Of a stretch of 64,000 bases of DNA, positions 27,091 to 35,138 are shown piece after piece. Position 1 is the stretch's first letter. Every line of letters begins with the position of its first letter. A program made the position numbers and the translations under genes. Source of the stretch: Faecalicatena fissicatena. GTDB lineage: Bacteria; Bacillota; Clostridia; Lachnospirales; Lachnospiraceae. The DNA is taken from positions 1 through 64,000 of the forward strand of contig LDAQ01000012.1 in assembly GCA_001028025.1 (NCBI GenBank), read 5' to 3'. The notes under the pieces are model-generated. The model saw nothing but the letters and a program-made list of their open reading frames with translations. It had not been told where the DNA came from and ran no database searches.

Positions 27091-27626
27091 CCCTGCACCT
27101 CCATTCCATAAGCTGATGACGAGTGTTCCTTCAGATATATTTTTTTGAAACAGTTTCGCCCCCGCGATAATCTTGTTTTTACGGTGTTCTCATTCATCTC
27201 CAGTATGGAGCCTATCTCCCTAATGCTGAAGCCTTCTACATAATAAAGCAGCAGTACAATGCGGTACTGTTCCTCCAGTTGATTCAAAAGCCCCAGAAAT
27301 TCTCTGCCGGAGGTATCTACCTGCATCTCCTCCAGTTCCGGATGTTCATAAATCGGTACCATTTTTCCACGCTCCTTTAATATGCGGTTACAGTGATTAA
27401 TCAGTATCCTTGTTAGCCATGTCTTAAAAAATTCAGGCTGACGCAGTCCCTGCAGATTTTCGTAGCTGCTGAGAACCGTGTCCTGCATGGCATCAGCCGC
27501 ATCCGCATCATTTTTGAGCATACTGACCGCAATTTTATATAAAGCCTGCTTGTGCTCTTCCATCAGTGTTATAAAAGCTTCCTTATCACCGGCCTGTGCC
27601 CGTTTCACCAGATTTTTCAACTTCAC
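27087..27626 (-). CDS. ECF-type sigma factor (sigma-70 family)
   Basis: A 179-aa sigma factor with region 2 (about residues 10-80; DADAADAMQDTVLSSYENL) and region 4 (about 120-172; LLYYVEGFSIREIGSILEMNENTVKTRLSRGR in two halves). No region 1 or 3, as in ECF factors. It is the first gene of a two-gene unit with the DUF4179 anti-sigma protein. The 300-bp region upstream contains a TGAAAC hexamer (27794-27799, minus strand), but I could not find a convincing ECF -10 partner. Confidence 0.92.
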   Translation of the reverse strand: MKLKNLVKRAQAGDKEAFITLMEEHKQALYKIAVSMLKNDADAADAMQDTVLSSYENLQGLRQPEFFKTWLTRILINHCNRILKERGKMVPIYEHPELEEMQVDTSGREFLGLLNQLEEQYRIVLLLYYVEGFSIREIGSILEMNENTVKTRLSRGRNCFKKIYLKEHSSSAYGMEVQG

Positions 27627-27933
27627 ACTCCCCTTGGTCTGCCAGCATGTTTCTGATCCTTCACTGTTCCCCTGAGCCCATGCTCAGCCGCACATGTAAT
27701 TTCCCATTCGCCTGCTGGTCTGAATCGTATTTTAATACAGATATTTATTTTACAATCGATTGATACTAATTAGATAAAAAAGTATATTGAAAAGTTTCAG
27801 GATATTAAAAAAAAATGAAAAAAAGTTATTCCCCTCAAAACTTACGCCTGCTGTGAATGGCTTTCCGCATAACCTGACGTCATTTTACCCATAATATTAG
27901 AGATCAGAAGTTTTGTTATAAGGAGGTGCCCAA

Positions 27934-28071
27934 ATGGAGAACAACTATCAGATTGCCGACATATCCGGCCAATGCGTCCATGAGATTGACCAGCTTCAGA
28001 AAACCCTGAAGGATAAAACGAATCAGGATATTATACTGGTTGCTTATACCCCTTCCGAGAAGCAGGCCTGA
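27934..28071 (+). CDS. Small 45-residue protein of unknown function
   Basis: An open frame with a strong AAGGAGGTG site 7 nt before the ATG and a strong terminator about 80 bp after the stop. The peptide begins MENNYQIADISGQCVHEI and ends in a TNQDIILVAYTP-type segment. It has no signal peptide, membrane helix or recognised domain, and a single cysteine. The quality of its expression signals makes it likely to be real. It lies alone between the sigma factor operon and the convergent DUF3788 gene. Confidence 0.65.
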   Translation: MENNYQIADISGQCVHEIDQLQKTLKDKTNQDIILVAYTPSEKQA

Positions 28072-28148
28072 AGTTTCCAGGAGAATATGGCCTGGACATC
28101 GCAAAATTGATTCCGCGAAATCATATGCCCGCAGAATCATTCTAACAC

Positions 28149-28190
28149 AAAAGGTCATTTTCCTGTATGTATACAAGAAAATGACCTTTT
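28149..28190. terminator. Bidirectional terminator
   Basis: Perfect 14-nt arms (28149-28162, 28177-28190; AAAAGGTCATTTTC) around a 14-nt loop, with A/T runs on both sides. Serves the small plus-strand gene and the convergent DUF3788 gene. Confidence 0.92.
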
Positions 28191-28212
28191 ATTAACACTA
28201 TTATATCTGTTT

Positions 28213-28677
28213 CTAATCAATTTCCTCAGGGCTGCCGGCCGCTCCTTTTTTCTTTGGAGGATGGATTCTGATACAGAGCAGCTCTTTTACTTCCTCATAA
28301 ATTATTTCCGAGGTCACATCAATCATCAGCCACCTGGAACCATTGAATACATTTGTTTTCTTATAAAGTTCCTGCAGATACTTGCTGAAAGACCCCAGCA
28401 TCAGTTCAGTCTCCGGTGCCTCTTTTCTGCCGATCGATACCAGGCAGGTAAAATACCCCTTATTCGGATACAGCGTGCACAACGCCCTGCTGCTTTTTTT
28501 ATATTTTACATTCCATCCCGGCGCTCCGGAACATCTGCTGTATTCTACAGCCGGTCTTATGGAATAGGTTTCCTCGATAAATTCACACAGCCCGTCCCAG
28601 AACGGACAGTCTACATAGGCGCTGATGTCTTTGAACTCCGGTTTGTCCTCTCTTGTGTATGCTTCAATCCATCCCAT
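28213..28677 (-). CDS. DUF3788 family protein
   Basis: A 154-aa soluble protein resembling DUF3788: AYVDCPFWDGLCEFI-type N-terminal half, GAPGWNVKYKKSSRALCTLYP with the conserved aromatic-lysine pattern, and a helical C-terminus. The function is unknown; members are often found beside MerR or GyrI-type regulators, as here (MerR gene 70 bp upstream on the same strand). The C-terminal tail is lysine-rich (HPPKKKG). Confidence 0.75.
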   Translation of the reverse strand: MGWIEAYTREDKPEFKDISAYVDCPFWDGLCEFIEETYSIRPAVEYSRCSGAPGWNVKYKKSSRALCTLYPNKGYFTCLVSIGRKEAPETELMLGSFSKYLQELYKKTNVFNGSRWLMIDVTSEIIYEEVKELLCIRIHPPKKKGAAGSPEEID

Positions 28678-28746
28678 GATATTTCCTCCGTCAATCTAAT
28701 TTTGTATCTATCATATCACAGAAACCAGGACATCTGTGTGTCGTCT

Positions 28747-29565
28747 TTATTTCTTTTTCACGGGATAGCAGACTTCAGTCACCAGATCATCCTGGCTTTT
28801 TGCCTCGTATGGGCTTACATGGTAAATACAGAATGACGGACCGTCGAATTCATAGCCATTTTCCTGAATCCAGTTGGCAACACATTCATTTACCTTTGTA
28901 ATCTGCCCGTAGCTTCCATTGTATGTTGCGGATGCTATCTGTATCGGCGCCACCGTCTTGAACTTTACATGTTCCGTATCTTTATAAGATCCCTCCACGC
29001 AGGCCTGTATCTCGACATCCACATCGCCTTCTTTGTATCCCTCATCGTGAAAAATTGCGAGTCCGTAACACGGCACAGCCTGCTTTACATACTGGGGGGC
29101 AATTTCCTCATTTAAAATCTGCCACAGCATTCCTTCTGCGTCATATGCAGGGATTACCTGACGCACACTTGCTACATTTCTCTCGGGGAGCATCTTTAAC
29201 GTTACTTCATAATTCATTAGATTACCGTCCTTTCTCAACCATCTGATCGTGTTGTCAAGAAGCTGTAACCGTTCTTTTGTCAGTCTCTCCTGCTCCTCCA
29301 GTTCCCTGCGTTTTACAAGCAGGAATTCTTCTATGGCCTGGGAATTATCATATTTCTCTAGGATCTCCCGGATGACCGTAAGGCCAAATCCCATGTTCTT
29401 CAGGACCTGGATTCTTTCTGCCAGCGGCAGCTGAGAGACACCATAATAGCGGTAGCCGGAAAGGTCATCCACGACCTCCGGTTTCAGCAGGCCGATCTCA
29501 TCATAATGGCGCAGCATGCGGATACTGATTCTTGACAATTTTGAAAAATCTCCTATTTTTAACAT
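28747..29565 (-). CDS. MerR-family regulator with GyrI-like effector domain
   Basis: A 272-aa regulator. Residues 1-70 are a MerR helix-turn-helix (KIGDFSKLSRISIRMLRHYDE), then a coiled coil (about 75-110), then a GyrI-like small-molecule-binding domain (about 120-272). This is the BmrR/BltR-type layout that senses drugs or lipophilic cations. The frame opens at a GTG at 29574, but that GTG is part of the AAAGGTGG ribosome site; the ATG at 29565 is the likely start. Confidence 0.88.
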   Translation of the reverse strand: MLKIGDFSKLSRISIRMLRHYDEIGLLKPEVVDDLSGYRYYGVSQLPLAERIQVLKNMGFGLTVIREILEKYDNSQAIEEFLLVKRRELEEQERLTKERLQLLDNTIRWLRKDGNLMNYEVTLKMLPERNVASVRQVIPAYDAEGMLWQILNEEIAPQYVKQAVPCYGLAIFHDEGYKEGDVDVEIQACVEGSYKDTEHVKFKTVAPIQIASATYNGSYGQITKVNECVANWIQENGYEFDGPSFCIYHVSPYEAKSQDDLVTEVCYPVKKK

Positions 29566-29775
29566 TGGTACCACCTTTCACATATGTGTTTTTCTGAGCT
29601 CATTTATACCATAGAATATACCATAGTGTGAGAGTCAAGCCTTTCTTTCAAATTCGTCAAAAAATCATTGCCATGCCAAATCCTCCCGCTGCAGGCAGCT
29701 GTGTCTTTTCCACTCCGCGTCAGCCTCCAGAAGGCTGACAAACCTGCTCCTGCCCCAGAAAAAATAGTATGACAC

Positions 29776-30861
29776 TTAATCCGTTGTCCCGGCATCCCTG
29801 AACTGGAAGCGCTCATCCCTTTTGAATCTTTTTCTGGACGGATTGCCTTCACACCGGTATACCGCCGGTTCCATCAGATCATAGATCACCGACCATACCG
29901 TGTCTTTTCCTGTATCCCTGTCATACTGACACAGAAAGCCATGCTTTCCCGAAAGTACTTCTTCCGCAAATTCACGGCTCCTTTCCCTGTTCTTTAACAG
30001 TGCATCCTCAATCGTGCTGTATCGCTCCTCCGCCATCCAGTCATCAATATCTTTAACGCGGTACTCCTTCATCTGCTCCAGATGAAATGAATTTACCGCA
30101 CAGACTTCCGGATAATCTTCCGATATATACCGTACCTCTAATGCCTCACAGTTGCACTCAATGAGGGCCGCGTTTCCCAACCGGTCCGCTGCGGTAAATG
30201 TCTGGCTGGATGCAATGGGCAGCCGTCCCAGTGCCTCAACAAACTCCGGCACTGTCCTGCATTTTTCCAGGCCGTAGCGGAGCAGCATCCCTGCATTGAT
30301 CCCCGGCTTTAGAACCTTCGGATACACAGAAGTCAACCCCACCGCGAAACCATATTCATTGATACCGTCCTCCATCTCCACGAACGCAGTTGTATTCCCC
30401 TGAAATGAATACGTCCCGTTCTGCAGCTTATAAATACAGTTCATATACAATTTTTCAATCTCCGTTAAAAAATCGCTGTTCCTGGCCAGAATACACCCTG
30501 ATGCCTTTTTCTTTCTGAAAACTGCTGTATCTGCGGCAGACTCCCCGCGCTCATCCGGCCTAATGCCATGAAATACCAGACAGGAGCATTTTTGCTCCGG
30601 CATGATACAGTACATGCTCATCAGAACTGCCTCCAGCTTTTCCGCTTTCATTTTCTGTCCGTCCGCAATTCCCCTGATTTCTTCCAGAATCTCCGGATAA
30701 TACTCTTTATAAAAGGGAATACATTTCTGGCTGAACCGTTCTCGCTCTCCTTCTACTGAAAACGGTACTGTGTCCATCAGATGCTTTCCCTTACTGTACA
30801 ACAGATTTCCCCAACGAAATCCAATTTCATAATGCGTTCCTTTAAATCTTGCATGGTACAT
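29776..30861 (-). CDS. C45-family acyltransferase/autoproteolytic hydrolase
   Basis: A 361-aa Ntn-hydrolase-fold protein of the C45 family (acyl-CoA:isopenicillin-type acyltransferases and amidases). The N-terminal segment GTHYEIGFRWGNLL and the nucleophile region EQKCSCLVF (about residue 100), followed by the ILARNSDFL strand, are typical; self-cleavage before the cysteine would generate two chains. The natural amide substrate is not evident. It has its own TTGACA/TATGCT promoter. A GTCAGCCT hairpin (29718-29738) lies just downstream. Confidence 0.85.
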   Translation of the reverse strand: MYHARFKGTHYEIGFRWGNLLYSKGKHLMDTVPFSVEGERERFSQKCIPFYKEYYPEILEEIRGIADGQKMKAEKLEAVLMSMYCIMPEQKCSCLVFHGIRPDERGESAADTAVFRKKKASGCILARNSDFLTEIEKLYMNCIYKLQNGTYSFQGNTTAFVEMEDGINEYGFAVGLTSVYPKVLKPGINAGMLLRYGLEKCRTVPEFVEALGRLPIASSQTFTAADRLGNAALIECNCEALEVRYISEDYPEVCAVNSFHLEQMKEYRVKDIDDWMAEERYSTIEDALLKNRERSREFAEEVLSGKHGFLCQYDRDTGKDTVWSVIYDLMEPAVYRCEGNPSRKRFKRDERFQFRDAGTTD

Positions 30862-30912
30862 ATTCAGCTCTCCTTCATATTGATTTTGAAAGCCGCCGAC
30901 TGCTTTATGGAA

Positions 30913-30941
30913 AGCATAATTGAATAAAAATTTTATGTCAA
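30913..30941 (-). promoter_or_regulatory. Sigma-A promoter of the C45 gene
   Basis: Minus-strand TTGACA (30936-30941), 17-bp spacer, TATGCT (30913-30918), about 50 bp upstream of the start. Confidence 0.7.
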
Positions 30942-30989
30942 TACTTGTTTTTTATAGGGAACATAATTCGGTTTTTTGAACGGGGGAGG

Positions 30990-31347
30990 GGGGGACGCCT
31001 GCGGTGGAACGGGACGGGGGAAGACACCAGCATATATCTGTCTGGAGTGCGGCCGTTGCGCTAAGCAGCAGTAAGAGGAAACACACAAAATCAGCCGGCA
31101 CTGTACGCATTCACCGCCTACTCTGATGAGTAGACGGCTCAGGCGTACAGAAAAGTTAATTTGGTGATTAACTTTTCTCCGGCTGATTTTGTGTGTTTCC
31201 TCTAACTGCTGCTAAGCTCACTTTATGCATTCCATACAGATATATGCTGGTGTCTCCCCCCGTCCCGTTCCACCGCAGGCTGGGTTCATCCACCGGCAGG
31301 TAAGACCATGTTCTCTATGGGGAAATTCCAGGCGGGGGCAGCGGATG
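30990..31347 (+). repeat. Long palindromic element C
   Basis: About 358 bp. Left end GGGGGGGACGCCTG. Outer arms 30998-31046 and 31231-31279 pair over 49 bp with two mismatches; inner arms 31061-31098 and 31179-31216 are the same as in element A. P3 (31104-31147) has the same flanks and TGAT loop as A but a different stem (CTACTC/GAGTAG instead of CTAAGC/GCTTAG). P4 (31151-31176) has AAAAGTTAAT/ATTAACTTTT instead of the AAAAGTTGAT/ATCAACTTTT of A. Both changes keep pairing. The tail ends GGGGGCAGCGGATG. It lies between the C45 gene and the hydrogenase-like gene. Confidence 0.87.
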
Positions 31348-31436
31348 TGTAAGGGCTGCGCGGAACTGTTGAATCTGGTAAGTTGTGTAGTTTTCTCTTT
31401 CTACATTCTTACGCTCATGAGGCTGAAGCTCGTGAG

Positions 31437-32675
31437 CTATATCTTGGAGAAGTTTCTTACTAAGAGATCGCTTTTTTCTATGAAATCCTCTATAGTATCG
31501 AATCCTGATTCTTCCAGCATTTTCATTACGTAGGGGTTCTCCAGAGGGGTCGCAAATGGGGCCTTGTCTCCGTATGCATCTACATGGCTGCGGCCTTCCT
31601 GTCTGTCCAGTACTGCTTTGGGGCCGCCTACACAGCCGCCCACGCAGCCCATGCCTTCAAAAAAGTTGGCGTCTGTTTCTCCGTTCTGTATCTTTTTGAT
31701 GAGTTCCCGGCAGGCCGGGATTCCGTCGGCCTGTTCTGCTTTGACTTTTATTTTACGATCAGGCCTCAGCTGTTTTTCGGTTTCCTGTACAGCCTCACTG
31801 ACTCCGCCGGTTCTTGCGTATATGCGTCCTGCTCTTGAGGAATGCTCTTTTTCTTTGTCTGCCAGTTCTTCCGGGCGGATGTCGGCGGCATCGAAAATGT
31901 CCTGCACTTCCTGGAATGTTAGTACGTAGTCTACTGCACCGACCAGATCGGGCTCTTTTGCTTCGCTTTTTTTGGCCAGGCAGGGGCCGGCAAATACGGT
32001 GACGGCATCCGGGTGAAGGCGTTTGATCATCCGGCCGCAGGCAACCATGGGAGAGACTGCTCCTGGGACATGTGGCATCAGTTCGTGGTACATTTTACGG
32101 ATCATAGATATCCAGATGGGACAGCAGCAGCTTGTGAGCTGGTAATCTCCCGCTTCCCTGACATGTTTGTCAAACTCCAGCGCTTCTTTCAGGGTCAGGA
32201 TGTCTGCAAAGAGTGCAACCTCCACCATACCGGTAAAGCCCAGTGCCTGAAATGCGGTCCGCAGCTTTCCCGGCGTCACCTTTTCTGAAAACTGCCCTAA
32301 AAATGCGGGGGCAACCATCATATATACCGGGCCTTTTGCCTCTCTTACTGCTTTCATTGCCGGCAGCACATCCCTGCCCGCTGTGATTTTATCCGTTTTA
32401 CATGCTTCAATACATGCCTCACAGCCGATGCACAGATCCGGGTTGATAAATAGTTTACCGTCCTCCCCAGCTTCAATTGCGTCAAAGATGCAGCTGTTCT
32501 GGCATGCACGCTCATATTCACACTCTTCACATGGTTCATTAAACACTACAGGGGCATGGTTCTGAGGGTTGAGCAGACAGTCCAGGTGATAGGGATGGTA
32601 CTCCGGCGGCAGAGGCGCCTTTAATGATATTTTTCGTTTCATAATCTCCCGGTAAAGCTCTTCGAATGTTTTCAT
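31437..32675 (-). CDS. [FeFe]-hydrogenase-like protein with ferredoxin domain
   Basis: A 412-aa cytoplasmic iron-sulfur protein. N-terminal cysteine sets CEECEYERACQNSC and CIGCEACIEAC (about residues 49-92) fit two [4Fe-4S] clusters. The H-cluster-like domain has L1 TSCCCPIW, L2 FAGPCLAKKSEA and L3 EGMGCVGGCVGGP. L1 has one more cysteine than the usual TSCCPxW and L2 reads AGPC instead of MPC, so it may be a sensory or non-hydrogen-evolving group C/D-type member. GGGAG precedes the ATG at 32675, preferred over the ATG at 32690. It stands 126 bp downstream of the degV end. Confidence 0.85.
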   Translation of the reverse strand: MKTFEELYREIMKRKISLKAPLPPEYHPYHLDCLLNPQNHAPVVFNEPCEECEYERACQNSCIFDAIEAGEDGKLFINPDLCIGCEACIEACKTDKITAGRDVLPAMKAVREAKGPVYMMVAPAFLGQFSEKVTPGKLRTAFQALGFTGMVEVALFADILTLKEALEFDKHVREAGDYQLTSCCCPIWISMIRKMYHELMPHVPGAVSPMVACGRMIKRLHPDAVTVFAGPCLAKKSEAKEPDLVGAVDYVLTFQEVQDIFDAADIRPEELADKEKEHSSRAGRIYARTGGVSEAVQETEKQLRPDRKIKVKAEQADGIPACRELIKKIQNGETDANFFEGMGCVGGCVGGPKAVLDRQEGRSHVDAYGDKAPFATPLENPYVMKMLEESGFDTIEDFIEKSDLLVRNFSKI

Positions 32676-32746
32676 TTCAATTTCTCCCATTTCTAACTGA
32701 TATTACCAGTTATTATGGGCGGGGCATCCTGATTTTATGCACACGC

Positions 32747-32778
32747 AAAACGCCCGGATGCTGTGTCGGCACCGGGCG
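32747..32778 (-). terminator. Terminator of degV
   Basis: CGCCCGG/CCGGGCG arms (32751-32757, 32772-32778) with a short T run on the minus strand, about 40 bp past the DegV stop. Confidence 0.6.
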
Positions 32779-32816
32779 CTATGTATGCTGCTGCGTAACT
32801 GGTATTCTGTTTTCGT

Positions 32817-33704
32817 TCAATCTTTCCTTGTATCACCCCAGAAGAACAGTGCGACTGTGCCCGGGCCAGTATGGCTTCCGATTGTTGTCCCAACACTGTT
32901 GATCACAACTTTTCCATTCAGCTTTGGAAAACGCTCCTCTATCATATCCGCTACTTTTTTGGCATCATCGTAGCAGTCTGAATGGGAGATAAAGCACTTT
33001 CCTGAGTAATCCAGCCTGTCCTCTGCAAACAGTTCCATTTTTTTAACGATCTCCCGGATTACCTTTTTCTTACCCCTGATTTTAAAACGGGGGATCAGAT
33101 GCCCGCTATTGTCCATGTTTAGCAGCGGACAGATCTCAAGTGCAGTCCCAAACCATCCCGATACCTTGGAAATACGTCCTCCCTTTACATAAAAGGTCAG
33201 ATCTGTTGAGAAAAACCAGTGGTGCAGATCCAGTCTGTGCTCCTCTGCCCAATGGTAAATCTCCTCGAGGCTCCTTCCCTCGTCCCGCAGGTCGGCCAGG
33301 CGATCCATGAGCAGGCCGTAGCCGGAAGAAGCACCCAGCGAATCCACAATAAAAATCTTCCTGTCCGGGAATTCCTCCAGCAGTGCTTCTTTTGCCGTCT
33401 CGGCAGAATTGATTACTCCAGAAAGTCCGGAAGACAGACACACGTGCAGGATATCCTTGCCCTGGATCAGTATACTCCGGAAATAATCCATAAATTCTCC
33501 GGCATTTACCTGTGAAGTCTTGGTGTCCGCACCCTCTTTCATCCTGGCATAGAACTCTTTGAAGGGCATGCTCTGCCCCAAATCATCCTGATATTCTGTA
33601 CCATCTAAGTAATAATGAAAACAGATATATGAAATATCCCGTTTTCTGAAATGCTCCGGCGACAAATCCGCAGTAGAGCAACAGCTTAATACATAATTTC
33701 CCAC
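32817..33704 (-). CDS. DegV-family fatty-acid-binding protein
   Basis: A 295-aa protein of the DegV (FakB) family, which binds fatty acids and presents them to a kinase for phospholipid synthesis. Family features: STADLSPEHF near the start, SSGLSGVINSAETAKE (lipid-carboxylate-binding loop, about 90-105), IVDSLGASSGYGLL, and the C-terminal ISHSDCYDDAKKVAD. No FakA kinase gene is adjacent. It has a good sigma-A promoter upstream. Confidence 0.92.
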   Translation of the reverse strand: MGNYVLSCCSTADLSPEHFRKRDISYICFHYYLDGTEYQDDLGQSMPFKEFYARMKEGADTKTSQVNAGEFMDYFRSILIQGKDILHVCLSSGLSGVINSAETAKEALLEEFPDRKIFIVDSLGASSGYGLLMDRLADLRDEGRSLEEIYHWAEEHRLDLHHWFFSTDLTFYVKGGRISKVSGWFGTALEICPLLNMDNSGHLIPRFKIRGKKKVIREIVKKMELFAEDRLDYSGKCFISHSDCYDDAKKVADMIEERFPKLNGKVVINSVGTTIGSHTGPGTVALFFWGDTRKD

Positions 33705-33740
33705 AATTCTCTCCCTCTTTTCTGTTGCATTTATATTTTT

Positions 33741-33769
33741 ATCTTACTCGTGTATCACAGTAATGTCAA
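33741..33769 (-). promoter_or_regulatory. Sigma-A promoter of degV
   Basis: Minus-strand TTGACA (33764-33769), 17-bp spacer, TAAGAT (33741-33746), 37 bp before the start codon. Confidence 0.7.
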
Positions 33770-33988
33770 CCGTTTTATATAGTTATAAATACTACCTTTT
33801 GCACGTAAAGAATTGGAAACACATATATATGAACTACCTTGCTGCATGCCGTACTTCACTGTGAACCAAACTCTTTACTCAGGGCACTTAAAAAGCGATT
33901 TCTATACTATTTTTAAGGAATCTGGTGCATTGTCATTCCCGCCACCCCAATATAAAATAAAAGAAAAAGCAAAATAGGAGGAAACTGT

Positions 33989-35065
33989 ATGACTTCAAAA
34001 GAGCGCGTAATGGCTGTATTTGCCCATCAAATTCCGGACCGGGTCCCAATGTGGTGCGGGGCATCCCCTGATTTTATGGCAAAGGCACGCAGCTTTCTAA
34101 ATGTAAAAAGTGACGAGGATGTTTTCCTTCGTTTTCATGATGATTTCCGGCGTGTCTACTCACGATATACCGGACCGGACAGATTCAACCCGGACTATGA
34201 TTCAGGCGACGGAAAAACGGTATCCATATTCGGCATCGAGAGGGAGGGAATCGGCTATGGGCAGGCAGCGCTGCACCCCCTTGCCGGTGCCTCTGTGGAG
34301 GCAATTCATGCCTACTCATGGCCTTCTCCAGACTGGTATGATGTCTCACATATCCGGGAAGATGCACTGGCATGGGACAATCAATACGCCATTCTGGGCG
34401 GGGAATGGTGCCCCATTTTTCACGATGCCATTGATCTGCTTGGCATGGAAAACATGATGATACTTATGTATGAGGATCCTGACATTGTACATGCTGTTCT
34501 CTCCCATGTCACAGACTTCTATTATGAATTATCCAAACGAGTCTTCGAAGCGGCCCGCGGGGCAATCGATATCTTCTTTATCGGAAACGATCTGGGCAGC
34601 CAGACCGGACCTCTTATCGGAGAAGGTTTATTCCGCGAGTTTATCTGCCCTTACCTGAAGCGTCTGACAGATCTTGGAAAAGAATACGGGCTTCTCACTA
34701 TGATGCACTGCTGCGGCAGCTATACCCAGCTGATGCCTGCTCTGATTGAGAATGGGATCTCCGCCGTCCAGAGTCTGCAGCCAATTACACGTGAAATGCA
34801 GCCGGCTTATCTGAAAGAACACTTTGGAGGAAGACTGATCCTGAATGGATGCATAGATTCTATCGATATCCTGATAAACGGAAATGTAGAAGACACAGTC
34901 CGGGCTACACGTGATACAGTCCGATGTATGAAGCCCGGGGGTGGATACATCCTCTCTCCAAGCCACGATTACCTTCTGGAAGAGACTCCGGTTGAGAATG
35001 TACTTGCGATGTACGATACCTGCCTGGAAGAGGGCGGGTACGCCAATCTGGCTGATATACAGTAA
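33989..35065 (+). CDS. Uroporphyrinogen-decarboxylase-fold protein (methyltransferase-type)
   Basis: A 358-aa TIM-barrel of the UroD/MtaA/CmuA family, whose non-haem members transfer methyl groups to or from corrinoid proteins. The zinc-binding signature is MMHCCGSYTQLMPALI (about 235-250); the C-terminal motif GGYILSPSHDYLLEETPVEN lacks the cysteine found there in some methyltransferases. It lacks the haem-pathway context and has no corrinoid protein next to it. A second family member lies at 53606-54877. Start supported by ATAGGAGGAAACTGT. Confidence 0.88.
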   Translation: MTSKERVMAVFAHQIPDRVPMWCGASPDFMAKARSFLNVKSDEDVFLRFHDDFRRVYSRYTGPDRFNPDYDSGDGKTVSIFGIEREGIGYGQAALHPLAGASVEAIHAYSWPSPDWYDVSHIREDALAWDNQYAILGGEWCPIFHDAIDLLGMENMMILMYEDPDIVHAVLSHVTDFYYELSKRVFEAARGAIDIFFIGNDLGSQTGPLIGEGLFREFICPYLKRLTDLGKEYGLLTMMHCCGSYTQLMPALIENGISAVQSLQPITREMQPAYLKEHFGGRLILNGCIDSIDILINGNVEDTVRATRDTVRCMKPGGGYILSPSHDYLLEETPVENVLAMYDTCLEEGGYANLADIQ

Positions 35066-35066
35066 A

Positions 35067-35128
35067 AACGGCCGGCCAGGTTCAGGGACGGGCATAAGCC
35101 CATTCGTCCCCGCCCCTGGCCGGCCGTT
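35067..35128. terminator. Bidirectional terminator
   Basis: Perfect 14-nt arms AACGGCCGGCCAGG (35067-35080) and its complement (35115-35128), with a smaller inner hairpin, between convergent genes. Confidence 0.85.
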
Positions 35129-35138
35129 CATTATCTTA

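Noticed and set aside
27774..27799. ECF-type promoter upstream of the sigma factor gene (TGAAAC -35)
   Set aside because: No CGTC/CGTA-like -10 was found at 16-17 bp, so autoregulation by the sigma factor is not supported.
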